A stretch of DNA of 17,222 nucleotides from Pseudomonadota bacterium. Its GTDB lineage: Bacteria > Pseudomonadota > Gammaproteobacteria > Xanthomonadales > Xanthomonadaceae. Below, piece by piece: positions 7,524-14,758 of the stretch (the stretch's first letter is position 1; each line of letters starts with the position of its first letter). Position numbers and translations under genes: made by a program. The notes under the pieces were generated by a model that saw nothing but the letters and a program-made list of their open reading frames with translations, had not been told where the DNA came from and ran no database searches. The stretch is taken from assembly GCA_023425225.1 (NCBI GenBank), contig JAFADB010000209.1, positions 1-17,222 on the forward strand. The letters run 5' to 3'.

Positions 7524-7640
7524 CGCGAGCGCGCCGCCCTGCGCCGGTGTCGGTTGGCGCTGCGTTCACGTTGTCTTAGACACGATTCGACACACATCAA
7601 CACACAGGCGGCACCGCCGCCGAACTCAGAGGGACCACCC

Positions 7641-8126
7641 ATGAACATTCGTCTGATCGCCCTTGGCGCCGTCGCTTCCCTGGCCCTGGCGGGCTGTGCC
7701 ACTTCGCCCGGCGGCAGCTACGGCGGCGGTGGCTACAGCGGCGGCGGCTACAACAATGCCGGCTACAACCAGAGCCGCTGCGCCGATTGCGGCATCGTCA
7801 CCCGCATCGACACGGTGGCCTCCAACCGCATCGCGCCGGCGGCCACCGGCGCCATCCTCGGTGGCATCGTCGGCGCGATCGCCGGCCACGAGATCTCCGA
7901 CCACACCGGCGGCAGCAAGGGCAACCAGAACGTCGCCGCCGTCGCCGGCGCGGCCGGCGGCGCGCTGGCGGGCAACCGTATCCAGCAGAACGTCACCGGC
8001 GACAGCTACGACATCCAGGTCAGGATGGACGATGGCCGCGTGATCGTGGTCAACCAGAAGGACCTGGGCGGAGTGCGCGAGAACACCTACGTGCGCGTGG
8101 TCAACGGCCGCGTCGTGGTGCGCTGA
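7641..8126 (+). CDS. Glycine-zipper 2TM outer-membrane lipoprotein (SlyB/Pcp-like)
   Basis: A 161-residue lipoprotein. The signal peptide ends in the lipobox LALAGC, so Cys19 is lipidated; Ala at the next position predicts outer-membrane sorting. A Gly/Ser/Tyr-rich linker (about 24-45) is followed by CADCGIV (47-53) and a glycine-zipper helical pair (about 66-112, ATGAILGGIVGAIAGHEI...AGAAGGALAGNRI). A small C-terminal domain comes last (YDIQVRMDDGR...VRVVNGRVVVR). This order matches SlyB/Pcp-type proteins, which are linked to outer-membrane integrity under divalent-cation or envelope stress. The start is supported by a CAGAGGGA site 6 nt upstream. It stands alone, with two hairpins downstream. 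The other glycine-zipper protein (4063-4908) lacks a lipobox and is not a close duplicate. Confidence 0.9.
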   Translation: MNIRLIALGAVASLALAGCATSPGGSYGGGGYSGGGYNNAGYNQSRCADCGIVTRIDTVASNRIAPAATGAILGGIVGAIAGHEISDHTGGSKGNQNVAAVAGAAGGALAGNRIQQNVTGDSYDIQVRMDDGRVIVVNQKDLGGVRENTYVRVVNGRVVVR

Positions 8127-8134
8127 GCCGCACG

Positions 8135-8164
8135 GCCCGGCATGCCGGAAACGACATGCCGGGC
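8135..8164 (+). terminator. Hairpin downstream of the glycine-zipper lipoprotein
   Basis: A perfect 10-bp stem (GCCCGGCATG, 8135-8144, with 8155-8164) and a 10-nt loop start 8 bp after the lipoprotein stop. It has no T-run. It is followed 20 bp later by a second, stronger hairpin, so it may stabilise the mRNA 3' end more than terminate transcription. Confidence 0.5.
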
Positions 8165-8184
8165 TTGGACATGCCTGAAACGAG

Positions 8185-8209
8185 ACAGGGCCCGCATTGC
8201 GGGCCCTGT
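8185..8209. terminator. Bidirectional terminator between lipoprotein and csp genes
   Basis: A perfect 11-bp stem (ACAGGGCCCGC, 8185-8195, with 8199-8209) and a 3-nt ATT loop. TTCTT follows on the plus strand and a TCTCGTTTC tract on the minus strand. It lies between convergent genes (lipoprotein ending 8126, cold-shock gene ending 8239) and is placed to end transcription from both. Confidence 0.8.
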
Positions 8210-8238
8210 TCTTGAGTCCTGTCCGTCGGTGGCGGCGG

Positions 8239-8448
8239 TCAGATCGGCTGCACCGCGTCGGCCTGCAGGCCCTTCTGGCCCTGGACCACGGTGAAGCTCA
8301 CCTTCTGGCCTTCCTTCAGGCTCTTGAAGCCCTGGGTCTGGATGGCACGGAAGTGCACGAACACATCCTCGCCATTCTCGCGGCTGATGAAGCCAAAGCC
8401 CTTGGCATCGTTGAACCACTTCACGGTTCCGGTTTCGCGTTCAGACAT
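8239..8448 (-). CDS. Cold-shock domain protein (CspA family)
   Basis: A 69-residue single OB-fold protein that binds single-stranded RNA/DNA and melts RNA secondary structure, in the cytoplasm. RNP1 is KGFGFI (16-21) and RNP2 is VFVHF (29-33); the WFN (11-13) aromatic patch is present. Length and motif order match CspA exactly. The ATG at 8448 has a GAGGAG site (8458-8463) 9 nt upstream. The 236-bp gap upstream leaves room for a long structured leader of the type that controls csp genes, but no cold-box was identified. Which csp paralogue this is, and whether it is cold-induced, cannot be told from the sequence. Confidence 0.97.
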   Translation of the reverse strand: MSERETGTVKWFNDAKGFGFISRENGEDVFVHFRAIQTQGFKSLKEGQKVSFTVVQGQKGLQADAVQPI

Positions 8449-8684
8449 CTCGGCTGACTCCTCGATAACACTGGGTAATGGTTACGCCAGGCGGTTCCGG
8501 CGGCTGGTTGCAAGGAGGAAGCGAGGTGCAACGATGTAGCGGATCGGGGATCTACCGCATCAGGCCACGATTCACGGTGACCTTGCCAAGCGCAGCGGCT
8601 GCAACTTAACCCGGTCAAAATGAAATTGCAATCACGACGATTGGCCATTCTGTCAACCCCCAAATTCCCTATCGAGGACGCCCG
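8449..8684. other. Divergent intergenic region between csp and DUF456 genes
   Basis: The longest gene-free stretch in the window (236 bp). It carries the csp leader on its left and a locally AT-rich stretch at about 8605-8675, unlike the surrounding DNA, where promoters for both directions are likely. TTGACC and TTGCAA hexamers occur on the minus strand there, but no convincing -10 element at proper spacing was found, so I do not assign a promoter. No small ORF with a ribosome site is evident. Confidence 0.4.
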
Positions 8685-9170
8685 GTGGACCTTTCGTTCA
8701 TCTATTACCTGATCGCCGCGCTGCTGGTGCTCGTAGGCCTGGCCGGCATCGTGCTGCCGGCGCTGCCCGGCCTGCCGCTGGTGTTCGCCGGCCTGCTGGT
8801 GGCCGCGTCGGCCCAAGGCTTCGAGCGCGTCGGCTGGCTGCCGCTGCTGGTGCTGGGATCGATGGCGCTGCTGTCGCTGCTGATCGACTTCCTCGCCACC
8901 GCGCTCGGCGCCAGGCGCGTGGGCGCCAGCGCCAAGGCGATATGGGGCGCGGTGATCGGCACGTTCGCCGGACTGTTTTTCCTGCCGTTCGGCATCCTCG
9001 CCGGCCCCTTCGTGGGCGCCTGGCTGGGCGAGTACTGGCACAGCCGCCACGCCGGCAAGGCCACCACCGTCGGCCTGGGCACCTGGCTGGGCATCGTGCT
9101 CGGCACCGCCTCCAAGATCGCGCTGGGCATCGCCATGCTGGGCGTGTTCGCCATTGCCTGGTACTTCTGA
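8685..9170 (+). CDS. DUF456 family inner-membrane protein
   Basis: A 161-residue, very hydrophobic protein with about four to five membrane segments: about 5-24, 26-43, 50-73, 83-112 (probably a glycine-rich hairpin) and 128-160. Small-residue-rich motifs (GIVLPALPGLPLVFAG near 20-35 and FLPFGILAGPFVGAWLGEY near 98-116) are repeated and typical of DUF456, a family with no established function. The start is GTG at 8685, preceded by a weak GAGG about 8 nt upstream; no nearby ATG fits better. An in-frame LPxLPG signature is present, which supports the family call. It is followed by pldA on the same strand after 85 bp. Confidence 0.85.
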   Translation: MDLSFIYYLIAALLVLVGLAGIVLPALPGLPLVFAGLLVAASAQGFERVGWLPLLVLGSMALLSLLIDFLATALGARRVGASAKAIWGAVIGTFAGLFFLPFGILAGPFVGAWLGEYWHSRHAGKATTVGLGTWLGIVLGTASKIALGIAMLGVFAIAWYF

Positions 9171-9255
9171 GCCCTCACGTCGGCATCGCTGCCGTTTCTG
9201 GCACCATTTCGCACTTGTCCCCCTGTCAGCCCCGCGCCCGCCTGCGAGGAAAACG

Positions 9256-10395
9256 ATGTCCCGTATCCGCAAACCCCTGCTATTGATCGCCTGCGCGTCC
9301 GCCCCCTGCCTCGCCGCGGCGCAGGAAGTGATCCCCAGCCCCGCCACGCCGCAGGCCTGCGTCTCCATCACCTCCGACGCCGCGCGCCTGGCCTGCTATG
9401 ACCAGGCGCTGGGGCATACCGCCACCGACACCAGGAACGCCGACGAGGCGGCCCGCTCCGCGGCGCAGTCCAGGAAGCAGCTGGACAAGGCCGTGGTGTC
9501 GGAGGCGCATTCCGAGCGCAGCAACGAGCAGCAGCTGTTCCGCGAGGACTACTACGACTCCACCATCGCCAATGCCGGTCGCGGCTCGCTGCTGGACAGC
9601 CGCTGGGAACTGGCCCGCGATTCCAAGCTCGGCACCTACCAGCTGCGCGCCTACAAGCCGGTGTACCTGCTGCCCGGGTTCTGGACCAGCGACAAGAACG
9701 AGATGCCGTCCTCGCCCAACCCGGACAACACGGTCACCACGCCGCAGCCGCTGGACAGCACCGAGCTCAAGTTCCAGCTCAGCTTCAAGACCAAGGTCTG
9801 GGAGAACATCTTCGGCGACAACGGCGACCTGTGGGCCGGCTATACCCAGAGTTCGCGCTGGCAGGCCTACAACTCCGAGCAGTCGCGCCCGTTCCGCGAG
9901 ACCAATTACGAACCGGAACTGATCCTGGCGTTCCGCAACAACTACAGCCTGTTCGGCTGGCACGGGCGCATGGCCGCGCTGCAGCTCAACCACCAGTCCA
10001 ACGGCCGCGGCGACCCGCTCTCGCGCAGCTGGAACCGGGTGATCCTCAACGTCGGCCTGGACCGCGAGAACTGGGCGCTGGTGCTGCGCCCCTGGTACCG
10101 CATCCCGGAAAGCCGCAGCGACGACAACAACCCGGACATCGAGGACTACATGGGCCGCGGCGACGCCACCCTGACCTGGAACCGCAATGGCCACGAGATA
10201 TCGCTGATGGCGCGCCATTCGCTGCGCGGCGGCGACCGCTCGCACGGCGCCCTGCAACTGGACTGGGGCTTCCCGATCAGCCGCCTGCTGCGCGGGCACA
10301 TCCAGGTGTTCGACGGCTACGGCGAGAGCATGATCGACTACAACCACAAGGCTACCTACGTCGGCGTGGGCGTGTCCCTGCTGGAGTGGTACTGA
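9256..10395 (+). CDS. pldA: Outer-membrane phospholipase A (OMPLA)
   Basis: A calcium-dependent phospholipase A1/A2 of the outer membrane, 379 residues, that removes mislocalised phospholipids. A signal peptide (about 1-22, cleavage near AAA-QE) is followed by an extra N-terminal stretch with ACVSITSDAARLACYDQAL (34-52) not found in the E. coli enzyme, then the 12-strand barrel. Active site: LNHQSNGRGDP gives His246 and Ser248, and RSWNR gives Asn260, in the same spacing as His142/Ser144/Asn156 of E. coli. YTQSSRWQAYN...SRPFRETNYEPE (197-220) and GYGESMIDYN near the end are also family signatures. The start is supported by GAGGA 5 nt upstream. Its stop overlaps the arsC start by one base (TGATG), so the two are translationally linked. 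Activity in vivo would need dimerisation and Ca2+. Confidence 0.95.
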   Translation: MSRIRKPLLLIACASAPCLAAAQEVIPSPATPQACVSITSDAARLACYDQALGHTATDTRNADEAARSAAQSRKQLDKAVVSEAHSERSNEQQLFREDYYDSTIANAGRGSLLDSRWELARDSKLGTYQLRAYKPVYLLPGFWTSDKNEMPSSPNPDNTVTTPQPLDSTELKFQLSFKTKVWENIFGDNGDLWAGYTQSSRWQAYNSEQSRPFRETNYEPELILAFRNNYSLFGWHGRMAALQLNHQSNGRGDPLSRSWNRVILNVGLDRENWALVLRPWYRIPESRSDDNNPDIEDYMGRGDATLTWNRNGHEISLMARHSLRGGDRSHGALQLDWGFPISRLLRGHIQVFDGYGESMIDYNHKATYVGVGVSLLEWY

Positions 10396-10742
10396 TGCCG
10401 GTGCGCATCTGGCAAAACCCGCGCTGCGGCAATTCGCGCGGGGCGCTGGCGCTGATCCGCGAGGCCGGCATCGAACCGCAGGTATACGACTACCTGCACG
10501 CGCCGCCGGACGCGGCCACGCTCAAGGCGCTGCTCGGGCGCATGGGCATCGGCGCGCGCGCCCTGCTGCGCGAGAAGGAAGCGGCGTATGCCGAGCTGGG
10601 GCTGGACGATGCGGCGCTGGACGACGACGCCCTGGTCGCGGCGATGGCGGCCCACCCGATCCTGATCAACCGCCCGATCGTGGAGACCGACAAGGGCGCG
10701 GCCCTGTGCCGGCCACCGGAGAAGGTGCTCGCCCTGCTCTGA
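10395..10742 (+). CDS. arsC: Arsenate reductase, glutaredoxin-dependent ArsC family
   Basis: A 115-residue thioredoxin-fold cytoplasmic protein of the ArsC/Spx/YffB class. The catalytic cysteine is Cys11 in NPRCGNSR, and the three arginines that bind arsenate in E. coli ArsC have counterparts: Arg59 (LLREKE), Arg93 (INRPIV) and Arg106 (LCRPPE). This favours true arsenate reductase (reducing arsenate to arsenite with glutathione/glutaredoxin) over YffB-type proteins. There is no arsR, arsB or acr3 nearby, so it is not part of a resistance operon. The ATG shares its A with the pldA stop codon (TGATG), so expression depends on pldA translation; no independent ribosome site is evident. The next gene is convergent, 14 bp away. 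Confidence 0.88.
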   Translation: MPVRIWQNPRCGNSRGALALIREAGIEPQVYDYLHAPPDAATLKALLGRMGIGARALLREKEAAYAELGLDDAALDDDALVAAMAAHPILINRPIVETDKGAALCRPPEKVLALL

Positions 10743-10756
10743 GGGCGAACGGCCGC

Positions 10757-11395
10757 TCAGGTCCAGTCGTCGATGCCTTCGCGCCGGTAGGTTTCCCTGA
10801 AGGCCGGCCGCGCCTTCATGCGCCCGGCGTGGGCCTTGAGCGCCGGCCAGCTGTCGGTCGGCCGCGGCATGTTGCGCGACCATCGCATCAGCATCGTCAG
10901 CATGAAGTCCGCCGCCGACAGCCGCTCTCCCAGCAGGTAGGGGCCGCCGGCCTGCAGATGGTCGTCCACCTGCTGCCAGGCCCGTTCCAGGCGCTGCCGT
11001 GCGTGGTCGGCCGAAGCTTCGGCATTGGCCGGCCCGGCCGGCTCGTCCGGGTAGAACCAGGCCCGGTAGGCCGGCAGCAGGGTGTTGGCGCAGAAGCACA
11101 TCCAGCGGTAGTAGTCCGCGCGCGCCGGCGTTCCGGGCACGGGCGCCAGGCCTGCCTGCGGATGCGCGTCGGCCAGGTGCATGGCGATCGCCGCCGACTC
11201 GGTCAGCACATGGCCGTCCTCCAGCACCAGCGTGGGCACCACGCCGGCCGGGTTCAGCCGCAGGTATTCGGGCGATTTCTGCTCGCGCCGGTCGAAGTCC
11301 AGCAGATGCAGCCGGTGCGGCACGTCCAGTTCGATCAACAACCAGTGCACCACCAGTGCGGCGGTGCTGGGCGCGTAGTAGAGGGTGGCCGGCAT
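10757..11395 (-). CDS. Glutathione S-transferase family protein
   Basis: A 212-residue cytosolic GST. The N-terminal thioredoxin fold begins MPATLYYAPSTAALVVHWLL, with a Tyr/Ser-type glutathione site at the start. NPAGVVPTL (48-55) carries the cis-proline and LTESAAI (64-70) the gamma-glutamyl-binding segment. The C-terminal helical domain includes YLLGERLSAADFMLTMLMRW (about 154-173), the conserved N-capping/hydrophobic-staple region. The ATG at 11395 has AGGGA about 9 nt upstream. It conjugates or reduces with glutathione; the substrate is unknown. It follows the DsbA-like gene by 85 bp on the same strand, so it may belong to the same thiol/redox run. It is intact, unlike the GST at 1354-2024. 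Confidence 0.92.
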   Translation of the reverse strand: MPATLYYAPSTAALVVHWLLIELDVPHRLHLLDFDRREQKSPEYLRLNPAGVVPTLVLEDGHVLTESAAIAMHLADAHPQAGLAPVPGTPARADYYRWMCFCANTLLPAYRAWFYPDEPAGPANAEASADHARQRLERAWQQVDDHLQAGGPYLLGERLSAADFMLTMLMRWSRNMPRPTDSWPALKAHAGRMKARPAFRETYRREGIDDWT

Positions 11396-11480
11396 GGAAG
11401 TCCCTGTGCGAGGTGAGCCGCCATCTTCCGCGCGGGTGGTGCCGGGCACCAGTACCGGACGCGGCCGTCCGCCGGCGTGG

Positions 11481-12008
11481 TCAGCCGCCCAGCAGCGCCT
11501 CGACGTCGCCGTACAGGCCCTGCAGCCCGTCCACCGCGTCGTAGCGGCGGCCGTTGATGAAGAAGCACGGCGTGCCGTTGACGCCGCTGCGCACGCCGCC
11601 GGCGAAATCGTGCTGGATGCGCGAGAGGTAGGTGTCGTCGGCCATGGCGTCCTGCAGCCCGTCCACCGACAGCCCCAGCTCGGTGACGATCTGCTCGTAC
11701 AGCGCATCGCCGAGCATGTCCTGGTTGGCGTACAGCGCGTCGTGCGCCTGCCAGAAGCGGCCATGGTTGCCGGCGTACTCGGCGGTCACCGCCGCCGGGA
11801 TCGCCTCGGGATGGTCGTCGCTGAGCGGGAAGTTGCGGAACACGAAGGCGATGCGGTCGCCGAAGTCGCGCAGCAGCTGTTCGATCACCGGCTGCGCCGC
11901 GGCGCAGTAGGGGCACTGGTAGTCGCCGTATTCCAGCAATACCACCGGGGCCTGCAGATCGCCGAGGACATGATCGTCCGCTCCCACGGGAATGCGCAGT
12001 CCGCTCAT
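11481..12008 (-). CDS. Cytoplasmic DsbA-family thioredoxin-like protein
   Basis: A 175-residue DsbA-fold protein without a signal peptide, so it is probably cytoplasmic and works as a reductant or isomerase, not an oxidant. The active site is CPYC (Cys32, Cys35) in EYGDYQCPYCAAAQP. The helical insertion (about 60-140) is followed by NGTPCFFING (144-153), with the cis-proline at 147 and an adjacent extra Cys148. The opening VGADDHVLGDLQAPV resembles the thioredoxin domain attached to some NhaA antiporters, but there is no antiporter part here. Its ATG overlaps the stop of the peroxiredoxin gene (ATGA), so the pair is translationally coupled. A direct role as peroxiredoxin reductant is plausible from the gene pair but not shown by sequence. 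Confidence 0.9.
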   Translation of the reverse strand: MSGLRIPVGADDHVLGDLQAPVVLLEYGDYQCPYCAAAQPVIEQLLRDFGDRIAFVFRNFPLSDDHPEAIPAAVTAEYAGNHGRFWQAHDALYANQDMLGDALYEQIVTELGLSVDGLQDAMADDTYLSRIQHDFAGGVRSGVNGTPCFFINGRRYDAVDGLQGLYGDVEALLGG

Positions 12009-12499
12009 TTGGGCAGTTTCTCCAGTGCGTCGAGGATGCCGTCGGCCCCGGGATTGACCGCGGTCGGCGACAGGTAGCTCCAGGCGATCACGCCGTCCTT
12101 GTCGATCACGAACAGCGCGCGCTTGCAGAAGCCGTGCTCGGCATCATAGGCGCCATAGGCACGCGCCACCGCGCCCTTGGGCTCGAAGTCGGCCAGCAGG
12201 TCGAAATGCAGCTTGCGCGCCTGGGCGAAGGCCTGGTGGCACCAGGCGCTGTCCACCGAGATGCCGAGCAGAGTGGCGCCATGTTCCTTGAACATCGGCA
12301 GGGTCTGGTTGAACAGCGCCAGTTCGTCGCCGCACACCGCGCTCCAGTCGGCCGGGTAGAACGCCAGGATGACCGGCTTGCCGCGCAGCTCGTGCAGGGA
12401 CAGCGTCTGGTCCGGGGTGGCCTTGAGGGTGAAGTCCGGGGCCGGCGTGCCGGCGGCGAGAAGTTCAGACGCTGCAGGGGGAACAGCGGAAACGGCCAT
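12005..12499 (-). CDS. Peroxiredoxin (AhpC/TSA family)
   Basis: A 164-residue thiol peroxidase that reduces peroxides in the cytoplasm. APDFTLKAT (20-28) opens the fold. The peroxidatic site is YPADWSAVCGDE (48-59), with Cys56 and the conserved Pro49 and Ser53 (Ser in place of the common Thr). Further cysteines are Cys87 (SVDSAWCHQAF) and Cys125 (EHGFCKRALF); Cys87 is a possible resolving residue, so a 1-Cys or atypical 2-Cys mechanism is undecided. This SAWCH subgroup is more AhpE/Prx-like than classical AhpC. The ATG at 12499 is preceded by a GAGGAC ribosome site. It overlaps the DsbA-like gene by 4 bp. No OxyR-type site was identified upstream. Confidence 0.93.
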   Translation of the reverse strand: MAVSAVPPAASELLAAGTPAPDFTLKATPDQTLSLHELRGKPVILAFYPADWSAVCGDELALFNQTLPMFKEHGATLLGISVDSAWCHQAFAQARKLHFDLLADFEPKGAVARAYGAYDAEHGFCKRALFVIDKDGVIAWSYLSPTAVNPGADGILDALEKLPK

Positions 12500-12599
12500 G
12501 TTTGACGTCCTCGGGAGTGTGCAATGGATGGGCGCAATCCTAGCGCCACGCGGGGTGAAGCCGGCGGCACGAGGCGGGACATCGGCCAGCACGCACGGC

Positions 12600-13040
12600 T
12601 CAGTTGCCGCAGGTCTGCAGGCAGCGGCTGCGCTGCGACTGGCATGTGTCGGCCGCACCGCGGACGCTGCAGTCCTGGACCTGCGCGATGCAGGCATTGC
12701 GCCTGGCCGGATCCTGCAGGGATCCGCAGCCGCGGGGCGCGGTTCTGGACTGGCAGCTCGCCATGTCGTGCGGCTGGCCCTGGCAGTTCGCGTAGGCCGT
12801 CTGGCATTGCGCCAGGCAACGGTCCGCTGCCGTGGCGCCGGCGGTGCGCTCCGGCACGATCCTCGCTGCATCGCCGCGCTCGGCCAACGGCTCGGGGAAC
12901 GCCGCCTTCGGCACCACCGGCACGTAGTCGGGAGACGGGAACGACGGACTGGAGGCCTGCGCCATGGCGGCCGACGCCATCGCGGCGCCCGCACTTCCAA
13001 GCATGCAGGCCAACAGCAGGGTCTTCCAGCGTGGAGGCAT
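12600..13040 (-). CDS. Cysteine-rich secreted protein of unknown function
   Basis: A 146-residue protein with a clear signal peptide (basic MPPRWK, hydrophobic core, cleavage near AMA-QAS at about 28-30). A Pro-rich segment (SFPSPDYVPVVPKAAFPEP, 33-51) follows. The C-terminal half then carries ten cysteines in about 75 residues, including two CxxxC motifs (CLAQC near 74 and CLQTC near the end). An even count in the periplasm suggests up to five disulfides, or metal binding. I do not recognise the family. The ATG at 13040 is supported by a GGAG site upstream and fits the signal peptide; a longer N-terminus is possible in this open frame but would bury the signal. It lies between fumarase and peroxiredoxin genes on the same strand, 100 bp from the latter. 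Confidence 0.75.
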   Translation of the reverse strand: MPPRWKTLLLACMLGSAGAAMASAAMAQASSPSFPSPDYVPVVPKAAFPEPLAERGDAARIVPERTAGATAADRCLAQCQTAYANCQGQPHDMASCQSRTAPRGCGSLQDPARRNACIAQVQDCSVRGAADTCQSQRSRCLQTCGN

Positions 13041-13059
13041 CACCGCCGCTCCAGACGAG

Positions 13060-13084
13060 GAAGGCCGAGCATAACCCGGCCTTC
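13060..13084 (-). terminator. Hairpin between fumarase and the cysteine-rich gene
   Basis: GAAGGCC (13060-13066) pairs with GGCCTTC (13078-13084) across an 11-nt loop, 24 bp beyond the fumarase stop and upstream of the next minus-strand start. A TTCCTCG tract follows on the minus strand. Moderate stem and weak T-run: probable partial terminator. Confidence 0.4.
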
Positions 13085-13108
13085 TCCTGCCCCGCATGGC
13101 GTCCCGCG

Positions 13109-14656
13109 TTACTCCACCAGCACCGGGATCTTGCCGATGCGCGCCTGCCACTGCCGCGGGCCGGTCTTGTGCACCGATTCGCCGGTGGAATCCACCGCCA
13201 CGGTGACCGGCATGTCCTTGACCTCGAACTCGTAGATCGCCTCCATGCCCAGGTCCTCGAAGGCGAGCACGCGGCTGGCCTTGATCGCCTTGGAGACCAG
13301 GTAGGCCGAGCCGCCCACCGCCATCAGGTAGACCGCCTTGTTGTCGCGGATGGCGTCGATCGCCGCCGGGCCGCGCTCGGCCTTGCCGACCATGCCCAGC
13401 AGGCCGGTCTGCTCCAGCATCTGCCGGGTGAACTTGTCCATGCGCGTGGCGGTGGTCGGGCCGGCGGGGCCGACGACCTCGTCGCGCACCGGATCGACCG
13501 GGCCGACGTAGTAGATGAAGCGGTTGGTGAAATCGACCGGCAGCACCTCGCCCTTGTTGAGCATGTCGACCATGCGCTTGTGCGCGGCGTCGCGGCCGGT
13601 CAGCAGCTTGCCGTTGAGCAGGATCACCTCGCCCGGCTTGAAGCTGGCCACCTCTTCCTTGGTGATGGTGTCCAGGTTGACCCGGCGCGCGTTGGCCGGG
13701 TTGTAGGTGAGCTTCGGCCAGTCCTCCAGCGACGGCGGGTCCAGCGCCACCGGGCCGCTGCCGTCCAGGGTGAAGTGCGCGTGGCGGGTGGCCGCGCAGT
13801 TGGGAATCATCGCCACCGGCAGGTTGGCGGCGTGGGTCGGATAGTCCTTGACCTTGATGTCGAGCACGGTGGTCAGCCCGCCCAGGCCCTGCGCGCCGAT
13901 GCCCAGCGCGTTGACCTTCTCGTACAGCTCCAGGCGCAGCTCCTCGGCGCGGTTGGACGGGCCGCGCGCCTGCAGGTCGGTGATGTCGATCGGCTCCATC
14001 AGCGACTCCTTGGCCAGCAGCATCGCCTTCTCGGCGGTGCCGCCGATGCCGATGCCGAGCATGCCCGGCGGGCACCAGCCGGCTCCCATGGTCGGCACGG
14101 TCTTGAGCACCCAGTCGACAATCGAGTCGGACGGGTTGAGCATGGCGAACTTGCTCTTGGCCTCCGAGCCGCCGCCCTTGGCCGCGACGATCACCTCCAC
14201 GGTGTTGCCCGGCACGATGGAGACATTGACCACCGCCGGCGTGTTGTCGCGGGTGTTGCGGCGCTTGCCGGCCGGGTCGGCCAGCACGCTGGCGCGCAGC
14301 TTGTTGTCCGGGTCCAGGTAGGCGCGGCGCACGCCCTCGTTGACCATGTCCTCCACGCCCATGGTGGCGTCGTCCCAGCGCACCGCCATGCCGATCTTCA
14401 GGAACACGGTGACGATGCCGGTGTCCTGGCAGATCGGGCGGTGGCCCTCGGCGCACATGCGCGAGTTGATCAGGATCTGCGCGATGGCGTCCTTGGCGGC
14501 CGGCGATTCCTCGCGCTCGTAGGCCGCGGCCAGGTTCTTGATGTAGTCGACCGGGTGGTAGTAGCTGATGTACTGCAGGGCATCGGCGACGGACTGGATC
14601 AGGTCGTCCTGCCTGATCGAGACGGGAACGGAGGAAACGGGGGTACTGGAGGTCAC
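13109..14656 (-). CDS. fumA: Class I fumarate hydratase (iron-sulfur fumarase)
   Basis: A TCA-cycle enzyme that interconverts fumarate and malate with an oxygen-sensitive [4Fe-4S] cluster. 515 residues, near the FumA/FumB type length. The three expected cluster cysteines are visible: Cys76 (GHRPICQDTG), Cys195 (GAGWCPPGMLGIGIGG) and Cys287 (VAMIPNCAATRHAHF). The alpha-like N-terminal domain (about 1-300) and the beta-like C-terminal domain (about 310-515, with GPAGPTTATRMD, KAVYLMAVGGSAYL and VDSTGESVH) are fused in one chain. The start is GTG at 14656, chosen because no ATG fits the N-terminus; the ribosome site is poor. Divergent from the sigma factor gene. Symbol is by class only: fumA and fumB paralogues cannot be told apart here. 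Confidence 0.93.
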   Translation of the reverse strand: MTSSTPVSSVPVSIRQDDLIQSVADALQYISYYHPVDYIKNLAAAYEREESPAAKDAIAQILINSRMCAEGHRPICQDTGIVTVFLKIGMAVRWDDATMGVEDMVNEGVRRAYLDPDNKLRASVLADPAGKRRNTRDNTPAVVNVSIVPGNTVEVIVAAKGGGSEAKSKFAMLNPSDSIVDWVLKTVPTMGAGWCPPGMLGIGIGGTAEKAMLLAKESLMEPIDITDLQARGPSNRAEELRLELYEKVNALGIGAQGLGGLTTVLDIKVKDYPTHAANLPVAMIPNCAATRHAHFTLDGSGPVALDPPSLEDWPKLTYNPANARRVNLDTITKEEVASFKPGEVILLNGKLLTGRDAAHKRMVDMLNKGEVLPVDFTNRFIYYVGPVDPVRDEVVGPAGPTTATRMDKFTRQMLEQTGLLGMVGKAERGPAAIDAIRDNKAVYLMAVGGSAYLVSKAIKASRVLAFEDLGMEAIYEFEVKDMPVTVAVDSTGESVHKTGPRQWQARIGKIPVLVE

Positions 14657-14692
14657 GTGCTGGCTCGCGGCTGGCAGGGAATCTGTCCGCGT

Positions 14693-14698
14693 ATTCTA
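14693..14698 (-). promoter_or_regulatory. Candidate -10 element for the fumarase gene
   Basis: TAGAAT on the minus strand (5 of 6 matches to TATAAT) lies 37 bp upstream of the fumarase GTG, in the 102-bp gap shared with the sigma gene. No good -35 hexamer at 16-18 bp spacing is present, so this is only a candidate. Confidence 0.3.
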
Positions 14699-14722
14699 GG
14701 ACAAACCGGTCTTTGCGCCGGC

Positions 14723-14749
14723 TGTCACACTGGCGCCTATTGTCGCGTC
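14723..14749 (+). promoter_or_regulatory. ECF41-type promoter driving the sigma factor gene
   Basis: TGTCACA (14723-14729) and CGTC (14746-14749) are separated by exactly 16 bp. This matches the recognition motif published for ECF41 sigma factors (TGTCACA-N16-CGTC, from memory). The downstream gene is itself an ECF41-type sigma factor, so autoregulation is expected. Transcription should start near 14755-14758, directly at the ATG, predicting a leaderless mRNA. Confidence 0.8.
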
Positions 14750-14758
14750 CTTCCCGAT

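Noticed and set aside
9280..10347. Long minus-strand open frame opposite pldA
   Set aside because: Val/Ala/Gln/Arg-rich antisense of a strongly conserved gene with intact active-site residues; no start context or domain.
10395..10742. An arsenic resistance island
   Set aside because: No regulator, efflux pump or arsenite methylase is present; the ArsC-family gene sits in a pldA overlap.
11439..11475. Two small hairpins between the DsbA-like and GST genes as a terminator
   Set aside because: Stems are only 5-6 bp with no T-run, and such short palindromes are expected by chance at this GC content.
12524..14758. Upstream extension of the sigma factor frame by about 745 codons
   Set aside because: It runs antisense through fumarase and the cysteine-rich gene and has low-complexity composition. 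The sigma domains begin at 14759, directly behind a matching promoter.
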